From Acanthosoma haemorrhoidale (Eukaryota; Arthropoda; Insecta; Hemiptera; Acanthosomatidae): a stretch of 64,000 nucleotides of DNA. The stretch covers positions 88,149,474 to 88,213,473 of the forward strand of contig OV884011.1 of NCBI GenBank assembly GCA_930367205.1. Direction: 5' to 3'. Made by a program: the position numbers and the translations under genes. The notes below the pieces were generated by a model. That model saw only the letters and a program-made list of their open reading frames with translations, was not told the DNA's origin and made no database searches. Below are positions 37,101 to 48,559 of the stretch, in pieces; positions within the stretch are counted from its first letter, which is position 1, and each line of letters begins with the position of its first letter.

Positions 37101-39085
37101 AAATCGCAAAAAAAAAAAGTTAACAATACATCTTTGTGGGCTCTTGAAATGTGAAGTGATAAGCATCTGTTTCATGTTATGAATGTTTTGGGTTTAAATT
37201 CCTACATGGACAGTGAATTTTATTATTCTTCTGAAAACATAAGTGGATAGATCTAGACAAGATAGCCTGCCTTTCCTTATTTAAATGGAAGTATATGAAT
37301 GCACAAAACCCCAACTTAAAAAAAAATTGATTGTTCAATAAAAAAAGCACATAATTACAAGTGTAACATACCAAAACAGGCATAACCTGCTGCAGAAGAA
37401 GCCAGACCTGCTGCAGTGGGAAAGTTATTTTCAGAACAAATGTGAACTTTCCACAAGTGATTATCTTGAGGATTTTTTTTCCCTTTCTGCCCTTCCAAAG
37501 CTCTTTTCCGTACTACCAAAAGTCAAACAATAAATAAACAGATAAGACAAAAATCAATTTTAAAAATACTTCTCTTAATTTTCAAAGACTAACTTTCATT
37601 TAAACAAGTTTGAATTCGAGGACTTGCACAAGTTTCTTCTCTGTAAAAAACCAACAACATTATCTAGGTTTAAATAACACCAGGATTCATTTAATTGAAG
37701 AGTTATATCCTTACCTTCCATTCAACCAGAATCTGTCTTTATCAAATTGTGGGCTGAGCATTACAGTAGTCTTAGCATGCATCTATTAACAAAAATGGTA
37801 AAAGAATTTGGACATGATATTTCATATATGACAGAACCATAAATGTAAAAAAATTTACATCAACCATAAACATATGATATATTTTGTTTTCCTGCGAAGC
37901 ACTACCACCAGAGGGGAGGATCCGAGGAAGGCATAGAATCTATTAAAAGGCTAGAAATGTCTTTGCATAGACGACAAAGTTATGGCAGTGTTAGCAGGTA
38001 AAGTTCAAGACAAAGCTTATGGATTTTGGTCAGCGATTTAGAAAATATTTTTGTATCAATGACGAGAAGGCAATAGCAACATTCATCACTTTGAAGCTCT
38101 GTATTAACCTTCAGAAGAATAGCGTGCTGTTCAATACAAAATGATGTGAAACAAATTGCAAACAATGCCAAAGCCTTTAAAATTTCTCGATGAGGAAATA
38201 CGAAGTATTAGTATGAAAATAAAAAATTATTTTAATAAGTTGCCCTATCAAGTACTCACCAAATGTGATTCCCAAGGTGCAAAATTATTATTTATGTTGA
38301 GAACAGAAATGTAAATTGTCAGAAATGCTTGGAATTCATAAAAAAAAAAAAGTGTATAGTGTGTACATATTTATAATTTTCTGGGCACAAAAACTTGCAG
38401 GTGACATCACAAAAAAAAAAATAAGACCAGTTTTTTTTTTTACAAATAGAGCAATTCTCACACTTTGGATTATCAAGAAGAAAACATTGGTGTTTTTCAT
38501 GCTCCACCAGAGTACCTGTCATAAGAAAGCTAACTTATTAACTACCACCTGCTATTCTTTAAGTGTGGCACCAGGCTTTGTAAACTCAAAGATACCCTCC
38601 CTACCTTCCAAATACATCTTCCTAGCAAAAGATATTTCAGTGTACCCTGCACTTTTTCCACACTGCCCCATTCCTACTTGCAGGGGTTTTCCTGGGCAAT
38701 ATCCTCAGTCCTATCCTGTTCCTTTTGCTAATTCAAGCAATTAAAGATGTAATTTACAAATGAATGATCGTTTTTTGGCCATAACTTTATTCAAACCAAT
38801 TTACCTAACATACCTATTGTTATTACTATCAGCATATAATTTATTTCTCTATCTCCACTGACTACAACATTAATCCTTACCTGATCCGTACTCATTGTGA
38901 CACTGACAGAATCGTTTAGTGGTAATATAAGTTTTTCATCCCTTTTACCCCCTGTAAATCAAATTATTCTCCAAATAAAAAGAAGCAAATAAATAAAATA
39001 AGCATACCAAATACTAGAGGGTAGAAAACTTACAATATTTAATAACTGCAATATTAACTGGAGCTAAAAAGGTAACCAGAGTCAT
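25132..39085 (-). CDS. MVD: Diphosphomevalonate decarboxylase
   Basis: Catalyses ATP-dependent decarboxylation of mevalonate 5-diphosphate to isopentenyl diphosphate, the last mevalonate-pathway step, which in insects feeds juvenile hormone, dolichol and ubiquinone synthesis. Ten exons, all phase-consistent: 39085-39034, 38951-38881, 37782-37715, 37640-37594, 37512-37372, 35596-35397, 29799-29677, 29580-29410, 27425-27270, 25278-25132. The product is 391 aa (human about 400). Signatures: '[16 protein letters not shown]' (residues 8-23), the GHMP-kinase ATP loop '[18 protein letters not shown]' (108-125), '[17 protein letters not shown]' in exon 6, 'TMKDSNQFH' in exon 8, catalytic Asp in '[11 protein letters not shown]' (about D297), and a conserved end with '[10 protein letters not shown]'. 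The start has A at -3. No frame damage was seen, so the gene is probably functional. Long introns 6 and 9 are filled with transposons. Confidence 0.96.
25610..26117 (+). mobile_element. I-type LINE fragment, left half (RT/RNase H region)
   Basis: In MVD intron 9, antisense to MVD. It contains a reverse transcriptase motif B, split by a one-base shift: 'GIPQG' then 'SVMFSPVLF' near 25930-25975. This is joined abruptly to a post-RT segment with 'LDYWCFMNG' and '[17 protein letters not shown]', matching the 'LDxIHHxxIRxxTGAFR' block of I/Jockey-type elements. The RT catalytic part between them is missing, so there is an internal deletion. The element resumes at 26813 beyond an inserted DNA transposon. 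Confidence 0.62.
26118..26812 (-). mobile_element. Deleted pogo/Tigger-like DNA transposon
   Basis: A 691-bp element (26120-26810) flanked by TA on each side. Its ends are imperfect inverted repeats: CAGTAGACTCTACCATATCC on the left and, reversed, CAGTACTCTCTCATATCC on the right. Minus-strand coding sequence inside (about 26640-26480) reads '[19 protein letters not shown]' and '[16 protein letters not shown]', resembling the acidic C-terminus of Tigger-like transposases after the DDE domain. The DNA-binding and catalytic parts are gone, so this is a non-autonomous deletion derivative. Confidence 0.72.
26813..27150 (+). mobile_element. I-type LINE fragment, right half (RNase H region)
   Basis: Continues the LINE broken at 26117. 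The first codons read '[16 protein letters not shown]', matching the family block 'ExGxPPLxLRRxxL'. Near 27050 an RNase H-like '[12 protein letters not shown]' appears, matching the conserved 'SDSLSAL' motif of I-clade RNase H domains. If the DNA transposon and one TA copy are ignored, the frame runs straight from the left half into this half. Later stops show the LINE itself is dead. Confidence 0.65.
27426..29409. other. MVD intron 8
   Basis: About 2 kb, AT-rich. No exon or recognised repeat. A short plus-strand acidic frame near 28390-28480 is not recognised. Confidence 0.4.
30697..31095 (-). mobile_element. RTE-like LINE 3'-terminal fragment
   Basis: Minus-strand frames from 31090 to 30700, broken by shifts, give the C-terminal signature of an insect LINE family. 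An 'LLRIFG' block comes first, then 'EMDVIKHIRIGRL', then 'ETAAPKMLL', and finally '[13 protein letters not shown]', as in the common pattern '[13 protein letters not shown]'. It lies in MVD intron 6 on the same strand as the RT core fragment at 33000-33480, and in the right order to be the 3' end of the same copy. Confidence 0.66.
31160..31235 (+). repeat. Dispersed LTR-like repeat, copy 3 (short)
   Basis: GTTTTCTGATCCGTGAAGAG followed by GGTAACTTCTAT matches 12215-12245 and 32868-32898. Only the end portion of the repeat is present. Confidence 0.5.
32151..32945 (+). mobile_element. Probable solo LTR-like repeat, copy 2
   Basis: A GC-richer block of about 0.8 kb within MVD intron 6. Its last 240 bp are shared with 12100-12275 in the same orientation (TCGTGAACTAGTC, GAAGATTTATT, TAGGCGGGT, TGATCCGTGAAGAGGG). 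It ends with TGGTGAAGAAG followed by TTGGCACAACCGGCAGGG, which looks like the start of a primer-binding site. The left edge is uncertain. It separates the RT core from the 3' end of a LINE and may be inserted in it. No coding region accompanies it. Confidence 0.42.
33000..33480 (-). mobile_element. RTE-like LINE reverse transcriptase core fragment
   Basis: Minus-strand frames read in order '[11 protein letters not shown]', a 'GSY-YGFY' block followed by '[17 protein letters not shown]', then motif A as '[16 protein letters not shown]', with stops at three places. This matches the arthropod LINE pattern 'YxCGFRxGxSTxDQIFTxRQxLEKxxE ... LFVDFxxAYDSVxR'. Motif B and the YADD box are not recognisable. 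The mariner element begins 10 bases beyond its right edge. Confidence 0.66.
33489..34475 (+). mobile_element. Mariner-family transposon, 3'-truncated
   Basis: The 5' inverted repeat begins at 33491 after a TA (33489-33490), with GGTTGGCCAAAAAGTCCGGT in the mariner consensus. The transposase frame begins at ATG 33676. It is stopped after eight codons, runs open from 33709, shifts near 34225-34245, and continues to about 34473, where mariner similarity ends abruptly. The 3' inverted repeat is absent. Confidence 0.88.
33676..34475 (+). pseudogene. Mariner transposase pseudogene
   Basis: A DDE/D transposase remnant. Visible parts in order are the N-terminal helix-turn-helix ('[14 protein letters not shown]'), '[11 protein letters not shown]', the second helix-turn-helix '[20 protein letters not shown]', the linker 'LDVWVPHQL', first catalytic Asp in '[11 protein letters not shown]', then after a frameshift '[13 protein letters not shown]' and the second Asp in '[11 protein letters not shown]'. 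The third catalytic Asp region ('YSPDLAPSDYH' in the family) is missing because the copy is truncated. An early in-frame stop, one frameshift and loss of the last quarter make it inactive. Similarity to intact mariners is still high, suggesting a fairly recent insertion. It lies antisense in MVD intron 6. Confidence 0.9.
34480..35396. other. MVD intron 6, right part
   Basis: No exon. Minus-strand frames may continue the 5' part of the LINE seen at 33000-33480, but no motif is clear enough to claim it. Confidence 0.3.
35597..37371. other. MVD intron 5
   Basis: About 1.8 kb, AT-rich. Nothing recognised, apart from a B-box-like GGGTTTAAATTCC near 37190 that might mark a SINE relic. Confidence 0.35.
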
Positions 39086-39863
39086 TTTGTCAAGGAAACT
39101 TAAAACGCTTGGACGGAACTATTCTCATATAGACGAATTCTTACTACTTTCTCTTATCTTAAGTAGGTTGTGGCCGGCTAGTTTTGCTTATCGTCAAAAA
39201 GGCTTGCTAAGTATATGCCTTGACTTATAAATCAGCTTTGACACTAAAGAACTAAAAATAGCAGTAGAGAAAAAGGATTCAGGTCCCATGATTACTGCCG
39301 ACTTCAAAATTATTCAGGAGACATCATTATCAGTGTATCTACATCTTTCAGTAGCCTTGCCTCTCCATTGATGAGCTTTTTTAATTATATACGTATTATT
39401 GAACCAATAAAATAATATTTTATGGAATAGGAGGAACAAAGTAAGAGAAAGGAAACAATTCTAACTACAAAAGACGTTTATTTTATTCAAAATTCTACCC
39501 ACTTCTTAAATTCTAATCAATTGGCAGATGGTAAACACTACTGATAAGAAACAAAACTGTCCGAATAATAAAATAATTGTAATACTTAATTGGTTAGATT
39601 ATTAAACATAAGATGTTTTTATATTTTATTATTTCTAAGAGTACACAGTTTCATAATTAGAAATGTTTGGTAATAACAAATGAAATGTTAAATTTTATAT
39701 ACATAGAAAGACAGTACACCACTGCTTGATATTTGGCGGGTGAACCAGCTTTATGTATTGTTGTTATCACTTTGTAAGGTTATAAATACATAAAACGGAT
39801 TCTAGAGATCATTTTATTTGAGTATATCTTCGAAGCTTTTCTTAGCTAATTTATCTGAATGAA
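39086..39863. promoter_or_regulatory. Divergent intergenic region, MVD / Gemin4-like
   Basis: 778 bp separate the start codons of two genes transcribed away from each other. The region must contain both 5' ends and probably a shared or overlapping promoter. It is AT-rich and I could not assign a TATA box or a specific factor site. No transposon was recognised, in contrast to most other non-coding DNA in the window. Confidence 0.5.
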
Positions 39864-42800
39864 ATGGAATTCGATCAGCTATTAACTGCCATTCAAGGCA
39901 TTTTGAGAAGCCACCAGAATGGATCAATTACAAAGTTTCATAAACTTACTAAAGGTATAAAGAAATATATGTTATTTCATGTGCCATACTTTTATCAATT
40001 TTAATTGACATTTGATTTTATTATTTATAGATAATGACAACATATCAAGTAAAATTGTGGATTCAATAAAAGCTTTAGTAACTGAGCTCAGTTTAAAAGA
40101 TGAACATCTTCGTAAGATAAATCTGTTTCTTATAATTAATACAGATTTCCCCTCTGTACAACTCTTGGAAGATGATTCTAATTTTTGGCATTTACTTGGT
40201 TGTCTCCCTAAGCTTAGCCCCTTTCTTTTTTTTAGAATAGTATCAACACTTCAATTTGGCGTTTTTATTGGGGAGACAATTAGATTAGCACCAGCATTTA
40301 TTGGTTTAGAACTGCTGCAAGCCATAAACGACAATTTAAAAAATTTAGACCCAGATTTATCAATTTCATTTTTGGAACATCTATATGGAAGTATATTCTT
40401 TAAAATACTCAGTTTACAAAACTCAGGTAGCTTATCAATAGTGTTACAGAGATTTGTTAAACTATTCCAAAGTATAATTTCATTTGATTTGAAGCAGTTG
40501 ATAGCTAATTTACCTTGGAAAATTGATGAGAGGTATATGTATTTCGGTTACATCACTAAGATGTTATTATCTGTGTTGAAAAACAGTATTGAAACCATTA
40601 ATTCACAATCACTTAAGCAAAGTAAGCTTGTTTATGACTTTACTATTGAATTTGATTATACTAAGTGGGGAGAATGCATAAGAGAAATTAATTGGAAGAA
40701 TCATTGTTTAAGTCTGTTAGTGTCCAAATGCACTGAAGCTATTAAGTGCATTAGCGTGGACATGTATATGGCTTGGTGTGAAGTAGATGTTAAAGATTCA
40801 GTTAATAAAACGCTGCAGACTGCTATCAGAGAAGAAGCGTATGTATGTAGAGAACAAATAAAATCAATTGGTTTTATGAAGGATACGATTTGTAATTTAG
40901 AAGTCTTAGATTTATCACTAAATAATATTGCTGTACAGCCAGTAACTGAAGATGATGAAATAAAAAAATCAGATGCTGAAACCATTATTGTGAATTTGTT
41001 TAATCCCAGAAGGACTCAAACAAAATGGTTGAAAGGTTTGATGTGTGTTCCCGGTATTTTCCAGAGTTCGCAATATATGAAAGTAATCCAAGATAATGCA
41101 CATCTCTTTGATCTGGAATTAGCAATGGTTCTTTTGGATAATTTATGCAATTTCTTATCAACTTCTCAGTGTCCCCGCGATTTCTATGAGGTTGCTAAAA
41201 ACTTGTTTTTCCATTGTGTTAAAACAATGCCATTACCTGTACAAATACAACTTCTGTCATACTATTTTGATTCTAAAGGCAATAATAATGCACTTCAACG
41301 AGAAAATTTTGAACAATCTTTAGTTGTTGCCTTGAATAAAATTTCATCTGTTCATGAAGAAAAAGATGATGTAAGTTATCAATAGCAAATTTACCTCTTT
41401 TTTTTTTTCATTTAATATACTTCATTTCCTAGTCATTTCTAAATTATTGGTTTTGTTCCATTTCAGATGTATAGCGATTTTGTGATATTTTGTTTCGAAA
41501 ATTGCGAAGTATTTGTACAAACTCTTTTGCGAGACTGCCTGAGCAGTGATCGAAAGGCTGATTTGCTTATAGATTTGCTTACGCATATTACCCCTCTGGC
41601 TAATGTCTGCTGTTCAGCATCTGCTCTCAGCCTTACTTTAGGTGCAACCGTACATCTTATGGATACTGTTATTTCTTCTTTAAAAAAAAATAAAGATAAT
41701 TTTATTCAATTGGTATGTATTATATATATCGGCTTAAATAACTATATATTAAAATCAAAAGATTAATGTTAAAGAAACAAAATTTCTTGTATAATTTAAT
41801 AATTTTTAAGTTTCTAATTTTGGAGGGTGCTTTTGTTAGAGGTTCCTAACGGCAAATAACACTTTGTCTTATACAACATTTTATATATACATCATAAGAC
41901 AATGACAAGCAACAGAACCAACCTTTGGTACAGACTAACACAGAGCTAAGTTAGGACTATCCAAAGGGTTGAGAATCAGATACTTGCACTCCCCCGTAAC
42001 TCTTATTTTTTTGGAACAGTGAAAAATACAAATAACACACATACCCAAAGCTGTTGAGACTTCTCATTCAATTTATGATGTACCCAATAAAGTTAAATAT
42101 TCACTGAAGCTGATTGACAGTCATTCTTCAGCCTTGACACCTCGTGTTGTGTGTTTAAGATTGTCAACCTGAAAACAATCAGTCGCTGACGGCATCCAAC
42201 CATAACCATTGGAGCGTAGAGACATGATTGTCATCATTATTAAACCGGTTCATCGGGTCAGAGGAAAGTCAAGTAGCCTGCATCTACTTCATCTTGCACA
42301 GACTTGTATTTTCTTCATTTATGGGAAGAATATTAGGATATTTGTCCTGGACAAAATGCTACAGCAATGTGGGAAAAAAGTAATTTTTTCAAGTGATTTA
42401 AGGCAGAATTCCTTCAAACCCTTGAATCACTTACATTGAAGATCCGTCCCTCTTGCTGACTCCCTTCTTTTAAAGTTTTCTTGATGCTTAGTAAAAGCAT
42501 AATATACTGATTGAGCCAGGGTATATTGGCTTCACCATTTCTTTTGTCATAATATTGATGTGTATAATTTTAGGATTAAATTTTGTTACATTTTAGTTTC
42601 ATAAATATTGAATATTCTTAAAAATATAGAGGAAAAAAGTTATTTTTACCAGAAAATACTTGATTTTATTTGTTACACAATATAAGTCAATGAAAATTGA
42701 CTTTACAACAAATAAAAAATGTAAATTATTATCTATAATGTCTATAAAAGATAATTTACAGTAATTAATAAATTACTTCAAATTGAAAAAAATAGCAAAT

Positions 42801-45800
42801 ATATTCCCTTTAAATTTTACAAGACCATCAAATTAAACGTCTCTCGTCCATAATAATAACATGTAACATGGTTTAGGGATTATATTACATGGACAATAAT
42901 TACGTAATGACATTAAAGGCATGTTTTCAACTTCAACTGAAGTTTTGCATGGAGGGATGATATTTTGCAAGGAAGTTTCACATGACATCCTATTATATTG
43001 AGTAGGAAAACAAATTCTAGTTCCCTAGTATATGTATGTATATTAATGTATGTATATATAAAATAGTTTGTTCTTACAAATTTATTTCATTGCTTCAAAC
43101 AATTCATCAATTATTTTTCTTGCCTTCCAAATTAATAACACTGATTCCTCTAAGTTGTAATCACTAAACATTATTGATGTTCTGGGCTGTCCTGTGTAGG
43201 AAATGGTTTTTTTGTAAGCTTCTTCCTAATAACTTTCTTTCATTATCACTTTATTGACCAACATAAGACACTAACAACCTACTGTAGTTATGTGATACAG
43301 GCTAAATTACAGCTAGTAACATAAAAAGATGTAAGAATCATATACTAACACTTTTTTTTTTTTTTTACAGTCAAGGCTATGCCAGTCATCACTCTATTAT
43401 AGAATATTAAAGAATGAACTGGGTTTATTCACTAAAGTGAATTGCTTCACTGGTTCACGAATAAAAAAGGGGGGAGTTATAAAATCTAGAAGCTGTATCC
43501 CTACTTTATTTTTTTGAAACTAACTAATATTATTCTTGCCAAATTGTTAAGGATTTGGCAATAAACAGAAATTTATAAGAGTAATGGGGTAAACATTGAG
43601 GAAGAGTGAACTGTCACAACCATCCTTGTGTTTGGCACAAGGTGTATGTTGTTTGATAAGATCTACAAGGTTCTGGCCAATATTTTCTTCATTGGCGAAT
43701 CACCTGGTTAAACTTGCTTTGTTTTTCTAAACCCCTGCTTCGCCTTTCACTTGTCCATCACTGTATAGATAACTTATCTTGTGACGCTTTTCTGGTATCT
43801 CTATCTTTCTAAGCTACTCTGATGAACTTATCATATACTAGTTTCCTTTTCTCTTCCTCACTTGTGGGAAATGTTGGCAATTAACTTGTGGGATAAAACA
43901 GTTGTCAGCTAGATCTGTTCCAGCTTAGATACCAGTTCCTTCAACATATGACCATGACTGGAAAATACATCCTTAGGACTACTATACAGAATCCAAGCGA
44001 TCATTTTTATGACCACTGTTGTAAGACATACCAATCAAAGACAATTCCTCCGCACCATTTCATAGTAATGCCTTTCCCTTTGAGCTTGGCGGTTATCTAT
44101 TTAAAGTTTAACATTCTGCTTTGATTTCTACTACTTAATGCTTATTTATTTTAAAAGTTTTTAACGTAATTAAGTATGTAAAATGTAACAGTCTAATAGC
44201 TTCCATTATTTGTAATCAACAGGTTCAGAAGTTATGTGTTTTGGGACTGATTGAAGGAAATGTACTTTTTCCAGCTCATGTTTTGCCACGGCTTGAGAAA
44301 AGCTTAAATGATAATGACATGGAAAGTGTCATATTCTTCCTTGATACTCTATTTGTAAGTTGTTTTTTAATTTATGATTGAAAAATCTAACAATTGAAGA
44401 TACTAATATATAGATATAGTATAGATGAACAACTAATATTTTAAAACTTACAAAAAAATATATACTAATTAACACCACTAGGAAATTCATCCCTAGAAAA
44501 ATATTTACTGTTATGTTACCAACCATTATTGAAGAAAGGTAAAGTGGTGATTTTCGTGTTCCAATTGATAAAATTCTGCAGACCTAGTGAAGGGTTAAGT
44601 ATCCACTTTGTAAAAAGCATATTGAGCTCGTATATGTTGGAGTTACTTCCAACAAGCCAACCTAGAAAACTTGATTTCTTGCCATAGACACCACACAACC
44701 AGAGTTCGCCACCCACAGTGCTTGACCCATTCCACTATCGAATTAGGCCAAAATGTAGTCTAATTATTGCCAAATGAAGTTAAATACATAAAGTTAAATA
44801 AAAATAAATGCACATTACAATGAAATAAGACATTGTACAAATTGCATACTTATTAAATCCTCAGCTGGTATCAGCATGTTTCTACTCTAGCTCTCGGCTC
44901 CTGGTCAAATACTAATGTATATGTACATGTATGCATAATAACTTTTATATTCTCCTAATTTTTTAGGTGTACATAAACATTGAATCTGTTCCTAGTAACT
45001 CAGCTGCATTACTTGCTTTCTTAGCAAAAGCATTTGATAATTTAAGACCAGGTATCACAAATTTTACAACAGAAAGGATGATTGCTTCTTCTAAACTTGC
45101 TGATTTCATTAATAAATTAACTAGAGATGTTGTTAATTCAAAAACTGATGAAGGTATATTTTTTATCTAGTTACTAAACTTAAAATAACAGTATTATAGA
45201 TATCATAATTGATCTGTATTTGATTTGTTTTTCTTTAGACAGTGAAATATTATGGCTTCGGAAAAAGGTTATTCCTTTAAAACCTATTACTAGAATACAT
45301 TTGAGGATTTTGTGGACCAAATGGAATCAGGACATACCAGAAGTTCCATTTTGGGCTCAGGAAGGGCTTGGATTAAAGGAGCGTCTCATAAATGTTTCTG
45401 AAGAAGACCGAAGAGATGTAGTTACAAAAACATTAAAAGTAATTTTTACATTTAATATATCTGTATTTTCAAAATATTTTTCATGAAATAACCATTGTTT
45501 TATTTTAATTTATTTCAGGTGTTACCTGTACTAACATATAGTGATTGGTTGCTTCTTGGATCACTTGAAAAAGCCAATATAAACCTGGTTATTTCAACAA
45601 TTGATGCCCTCGTTGATTCCATATTAGTATCATTTCAAGTACCTTTTCTCATTAAGAATCTCCATATTATCAACTTTATGTTGATAAATTTTTCTCAGTT
45701 TATTTGGGTATGTATTTATGTGGTAACTTTATGTATTTATACCAACATGTCGACCAATTACTTACTGATTACAATTACAATTACTGACCAGTTCCTCCAC

Positions 45801-46574
45801 CTTTTCCTCTCAACTTGCTTTCTTCCAACACTTCCTTCCATCGCTTGCTTACTAGCTCTAGTCATCCAATTACTGTCTAGTCTAGTCCCGTTGAAGAATT
45901 AGACTGTCTGTTGAAACCTTCAATACAGAGACTTCAATAATACAAGGAAGTTTTTAACAAAACATGGGAGCTATTGAAAAAGAAAAAAAAACAATCTGTT
46001 TGAAAGAGAAGGTGAGGTAATGGAAATAATAAGACAGGCAGGAACAGCGTGGAGGAATGAAAGGATAAGTCTAAGCAGTACCCTAATGGAAAAGCCCAAA
46101 TGCATTAAGAACTAGTTTATTCAAGGATCAGTTACCTTGCTGTCATTTATTTTCACCAACACATGATTAGCATAACTCGGTTACTGATAATACCCTTTTA
46201 TTAAGTAAAATATGCAAACAGACAAAAGATAATCAGCCCTCCCCCTACCCCCACCTGTTTGAAAGTAAAGCTTTCCTTCTTATCCATTCTGCTAGCAAAA
46301 ATTATTTGAACCATTGATTTGGTTTATAACTATTAATAGATTATCTTGTATTGTGAGCAACTTTCATGCTGAAAACTATCTTTACTAATATTTGTTTCTT
46401 TTCTAGGAAAAAATAATTCCTCGAATCTCAAACAAAAATGAAGAAATTAAAGTAATTAAAAATAAAATCATAAGCCTTCAAGAGATGTTACCTTATGATC
46501 TACAAAAACCAAGAAGGCCTCAGTTTCAATTATTATTACAAACTCTCAGCGAGAATGAAAAAAAAATGATTTAA
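39864..46574 (+). CDS. Gemin4-like helical protein (tentative)
   Basis: Eight phase-consistent exons: 39864-39954, 40031-41370, 41467-41712, 44223-44354, 44967-45153, 45239-45438, 45519-45638, 46407-46574, encoding 827 residues. The start (MEFDQLLTAI) opens exon 1 and the stop TAA is at 46572-46574. No enzymatic motif, signal peptide or membrane segment was seen; the protein is almost all predicted helix, leucine-rich, like an alpha-solenoid. Segment order and spacing resemble vertebrate Gemin4 (about 1058 aa), a subunit of the SMN complex that assembles spliceosomal snRNPs. Examples are 'DNAHLFDLELAMVLLDNL' (about residue 388) and 'EVPFWAQEGLGLKERL' in exon 6. Identity is low, so the name is an inference; another solenoid protein is possible. 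The gene itself is secure. ATTAAA at 46744-46749 may be the poly(A) signal. It is head to head with MVD. Confidence 0.85.
41713..44222. other. Intron 3 of the Gemin4-like gene
   Basis: 2.5 kb. Bases 41820-42480 and 43580-44090 are less AT-rich and look like old repeats, but no domain could be named. A T run at 43352-43366 may be a reversed poly(A) tail. Confidence 0.3.
44640..44753 (-). repeat. Possible SINE-like sequence
   Basis: On the minus strand TAGTGGAATGGG at about 44742 fits the RNA polymerase III A-box consensus TRGYNNARNNGG, and 'CTCTGGTTG' about 30 bases later is a poor B box. Weak. Confidence 0.2.
45639..46406. other. Intron 7 of the Gemin4-like gene
   Basis: No exon or recognised repeat was seen. 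Confidence 0.4.
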
Positions 46575-47523
46575 TGTTAAGCACTAACGTTGTTCATCGA
46601 AAGTTATTTTATTTTAGAATGAAGAGACTGATTATTCATTTTCATGACATTGTTTAGTATAATTTACTTTTTTAAGAAGTTAATTAATCATTACTGATTA
46701 ATCTTGTAAATTTAACAATCACGTGTATAGTATCGTTTATAAAATTAAAAGGTAATTTAGTAAAGATTATTTGTTTATTTAGTTTTAATACCCGTACTTA
46801 CTCCAACTTGGGGCCGGAAAGGCTGCTGAATTTAGTTAATGGGGTCCAGCGACCATAATTATTGCTCCCCAGCTGAGGATGACTGTCCTTTCAAGTAACC
46901 TCTGATCACTACTCAAATCTGAACTGTGGACAAGGTTATATTTTAATACCTCTATTTGAATTCATTTAAAATATTTAATAATTGTGTGAGGAAATTTAAG
47001 AATATTTATTCCAAATTGTAAGTATTCATCAACTGATCAACTTCGTTGAAAAAAAAAAACTAAAAAATTTACTTAAATGTGAAGTATTATACAATCAAGG
47101 GTTTTGATGATCATACCAATTAAATTACTCTCTTTTAATTGATTAAGTTTTATTGAATTATTGTTATTAGCAGTGTCTATAGCCCTATTGACTGATACCG
47201 TACTTGGGATGAAGTCAGTTGTTCTCTATCTGCTCTACTTATACAGAGTTTTTTTGTTTGCGTGCAGTTCTAAATCACAATTACAAAGATTGGTTCCTGT
47301 ATATTTTCCCTATTGCCAGTCTGCTGTCTAGTTAGTTCAGGAAAATCCACCAGGTGGAATAAGCATCCTGTAAATTAAGGGACCTTCAACAAGAGTTGAG
47401 CTTAGTTTGTTAGTTCTCACCATGGAGTGTTGATCGAAGTTGGCCTCACATGATATTTTTGTTTTGAAAAGAATTGTTATAAACTTAATCTAAAACGTAC
47501 TGTGTTGTGGAATAAAAAATAAA
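46575..47523. other. Intergenic, 3' side of the Gemin4-like gene
   Basis: Contains the probable 3' untranslated region to about 46760, then AT-rich DNA and a more complex patch at 46800-46930. Nothing named. Confidence 0.4.
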
Positions 47524-47765
47524 ATGAGTTCAAGTAGAAAAAGTTGTGTAAATCATCCTGATGTGTTTTGATACATATGCGGAGAGAATACATGTTAAAA
47601 AAAAAACAAAAAAACTGTTAGTGACCTTGTAAAGAGAGCTTATCTTGGATACTTTGGTTTTAGGCTTCGTGACCAAGACATAACAGGCAGAGATGTACCT
47701 TGTTGAAAATAATATTCGACCACATTGAAAGAACCGAAGAAGAAAAGCAAGGAAGGAAATCATAT
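47524..47765 (+). pseudogene. Remnant of a multicopy arthropod ORF family, N-terminal zinc-binding part
   Basis: From ATG 47524 the frame reads 'MSSSRKSCVNHPDVF', stop, 'YICGE', a stop in an A-rich stretch, then 'TVSDLVKRAYLGYFGFRLRD'. I recognise this as the N-terminus of a repetitive gene family seen many times in hemipteran and other arthropod genomes, where it reads 'DxFCYICGEYT...VKRAYxxYFGxKLGDQDKxWAPH'. The cysteine of the CYIC motif has become a stop. Function of the family is not established to my knowledge; its copy number suggests association with a mobile element. This copy is dead. Confidence 0.6.
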
Positions 47766-47799
47766 AACACATGTTATTTATTAATCGTGAAGTTGGCAT

Positions 47800-48555
47800 C
47801 TTTAATTTGATACTCTACTTAATATGATAAGAAAATATTTATTTTATGTTACATAACTGATCCGAAATCAATCTTCTTTCTTGCCTATTCTTGGTACTGC
47901 TACCCTCTTCCATCCCCTGTGGCATGAGCCCTCACAGGGTCCTACCAGACATTAAATGTGTATTTTCAGCTGGACCAAGATTTTTTCAAGAGGTGTTGCT
48001 CCTCTTTTCTCATCCTGGCTTAGGACAGGCAACGGCGGAGTTATTTTCTTTCTTTTTTTTTACATTAACCGGGAAAATATTAAAATGCAAATTTTGTAGG
48101 CTTGCCGCTCTTGGGACCAGAGGTCCCTGCTTCGAGCTCCAATCCCACAATTGATTATAGCAGGAACTCGCCTAGGATTCATGGATGTGGGAAGGGGGTC
48201 CAAATCTTCTTCGTTCATCAAATTGAGTACTCACATCACCTGATGAAAAGAGTGTTCTTTCGTTGTCCCCTTGCTTGGTACAGTTTTACAAATCCAAGTT
48301 TACTCTCCCTAAATTGCTGTATGTTGAATCAGAGCCATTAAAATCATACAGGAAAAAAATGTCTTTCAGTCCCAGCTGCTGCATTTAATGGGTGGAATAA
48401 ATATTGTTATCAGGTGCTGTAATTGCAGTAAGTGCAAGGTCGACATCTTCCCCAATTACAGCTACATTGAATGTTTTTGTTAGTGACTGTTTAACTATAG
48501 CTGTGCTTACAGTCAGTGTTGTCTAATGTTTGTTGTGTGGTGATACCTTTTTTTT
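47800..48555. other. Unassigned repeat-like DNA
   Basis: Less AT-rich than surroundings, with no assignable domain. It lies between the two oppositely oriented ORF-family remnants and could contain more of either. Confidence 0.3.
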
Positions 48556-48559
48556 TGGA

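Noticed and set aside
40701..40985. 94-codon minus-strand frame
   Set aside because: Antisense to the long exon of the Gemin4-like gene.
45640..45902. Reading the Gemin4-like frame past exon 7
   Set aside because: A GTACCT donor at 45639 and a good acceptor at 46405 join exon 8 in phase; the read-through is hydrophobic intron sequence.
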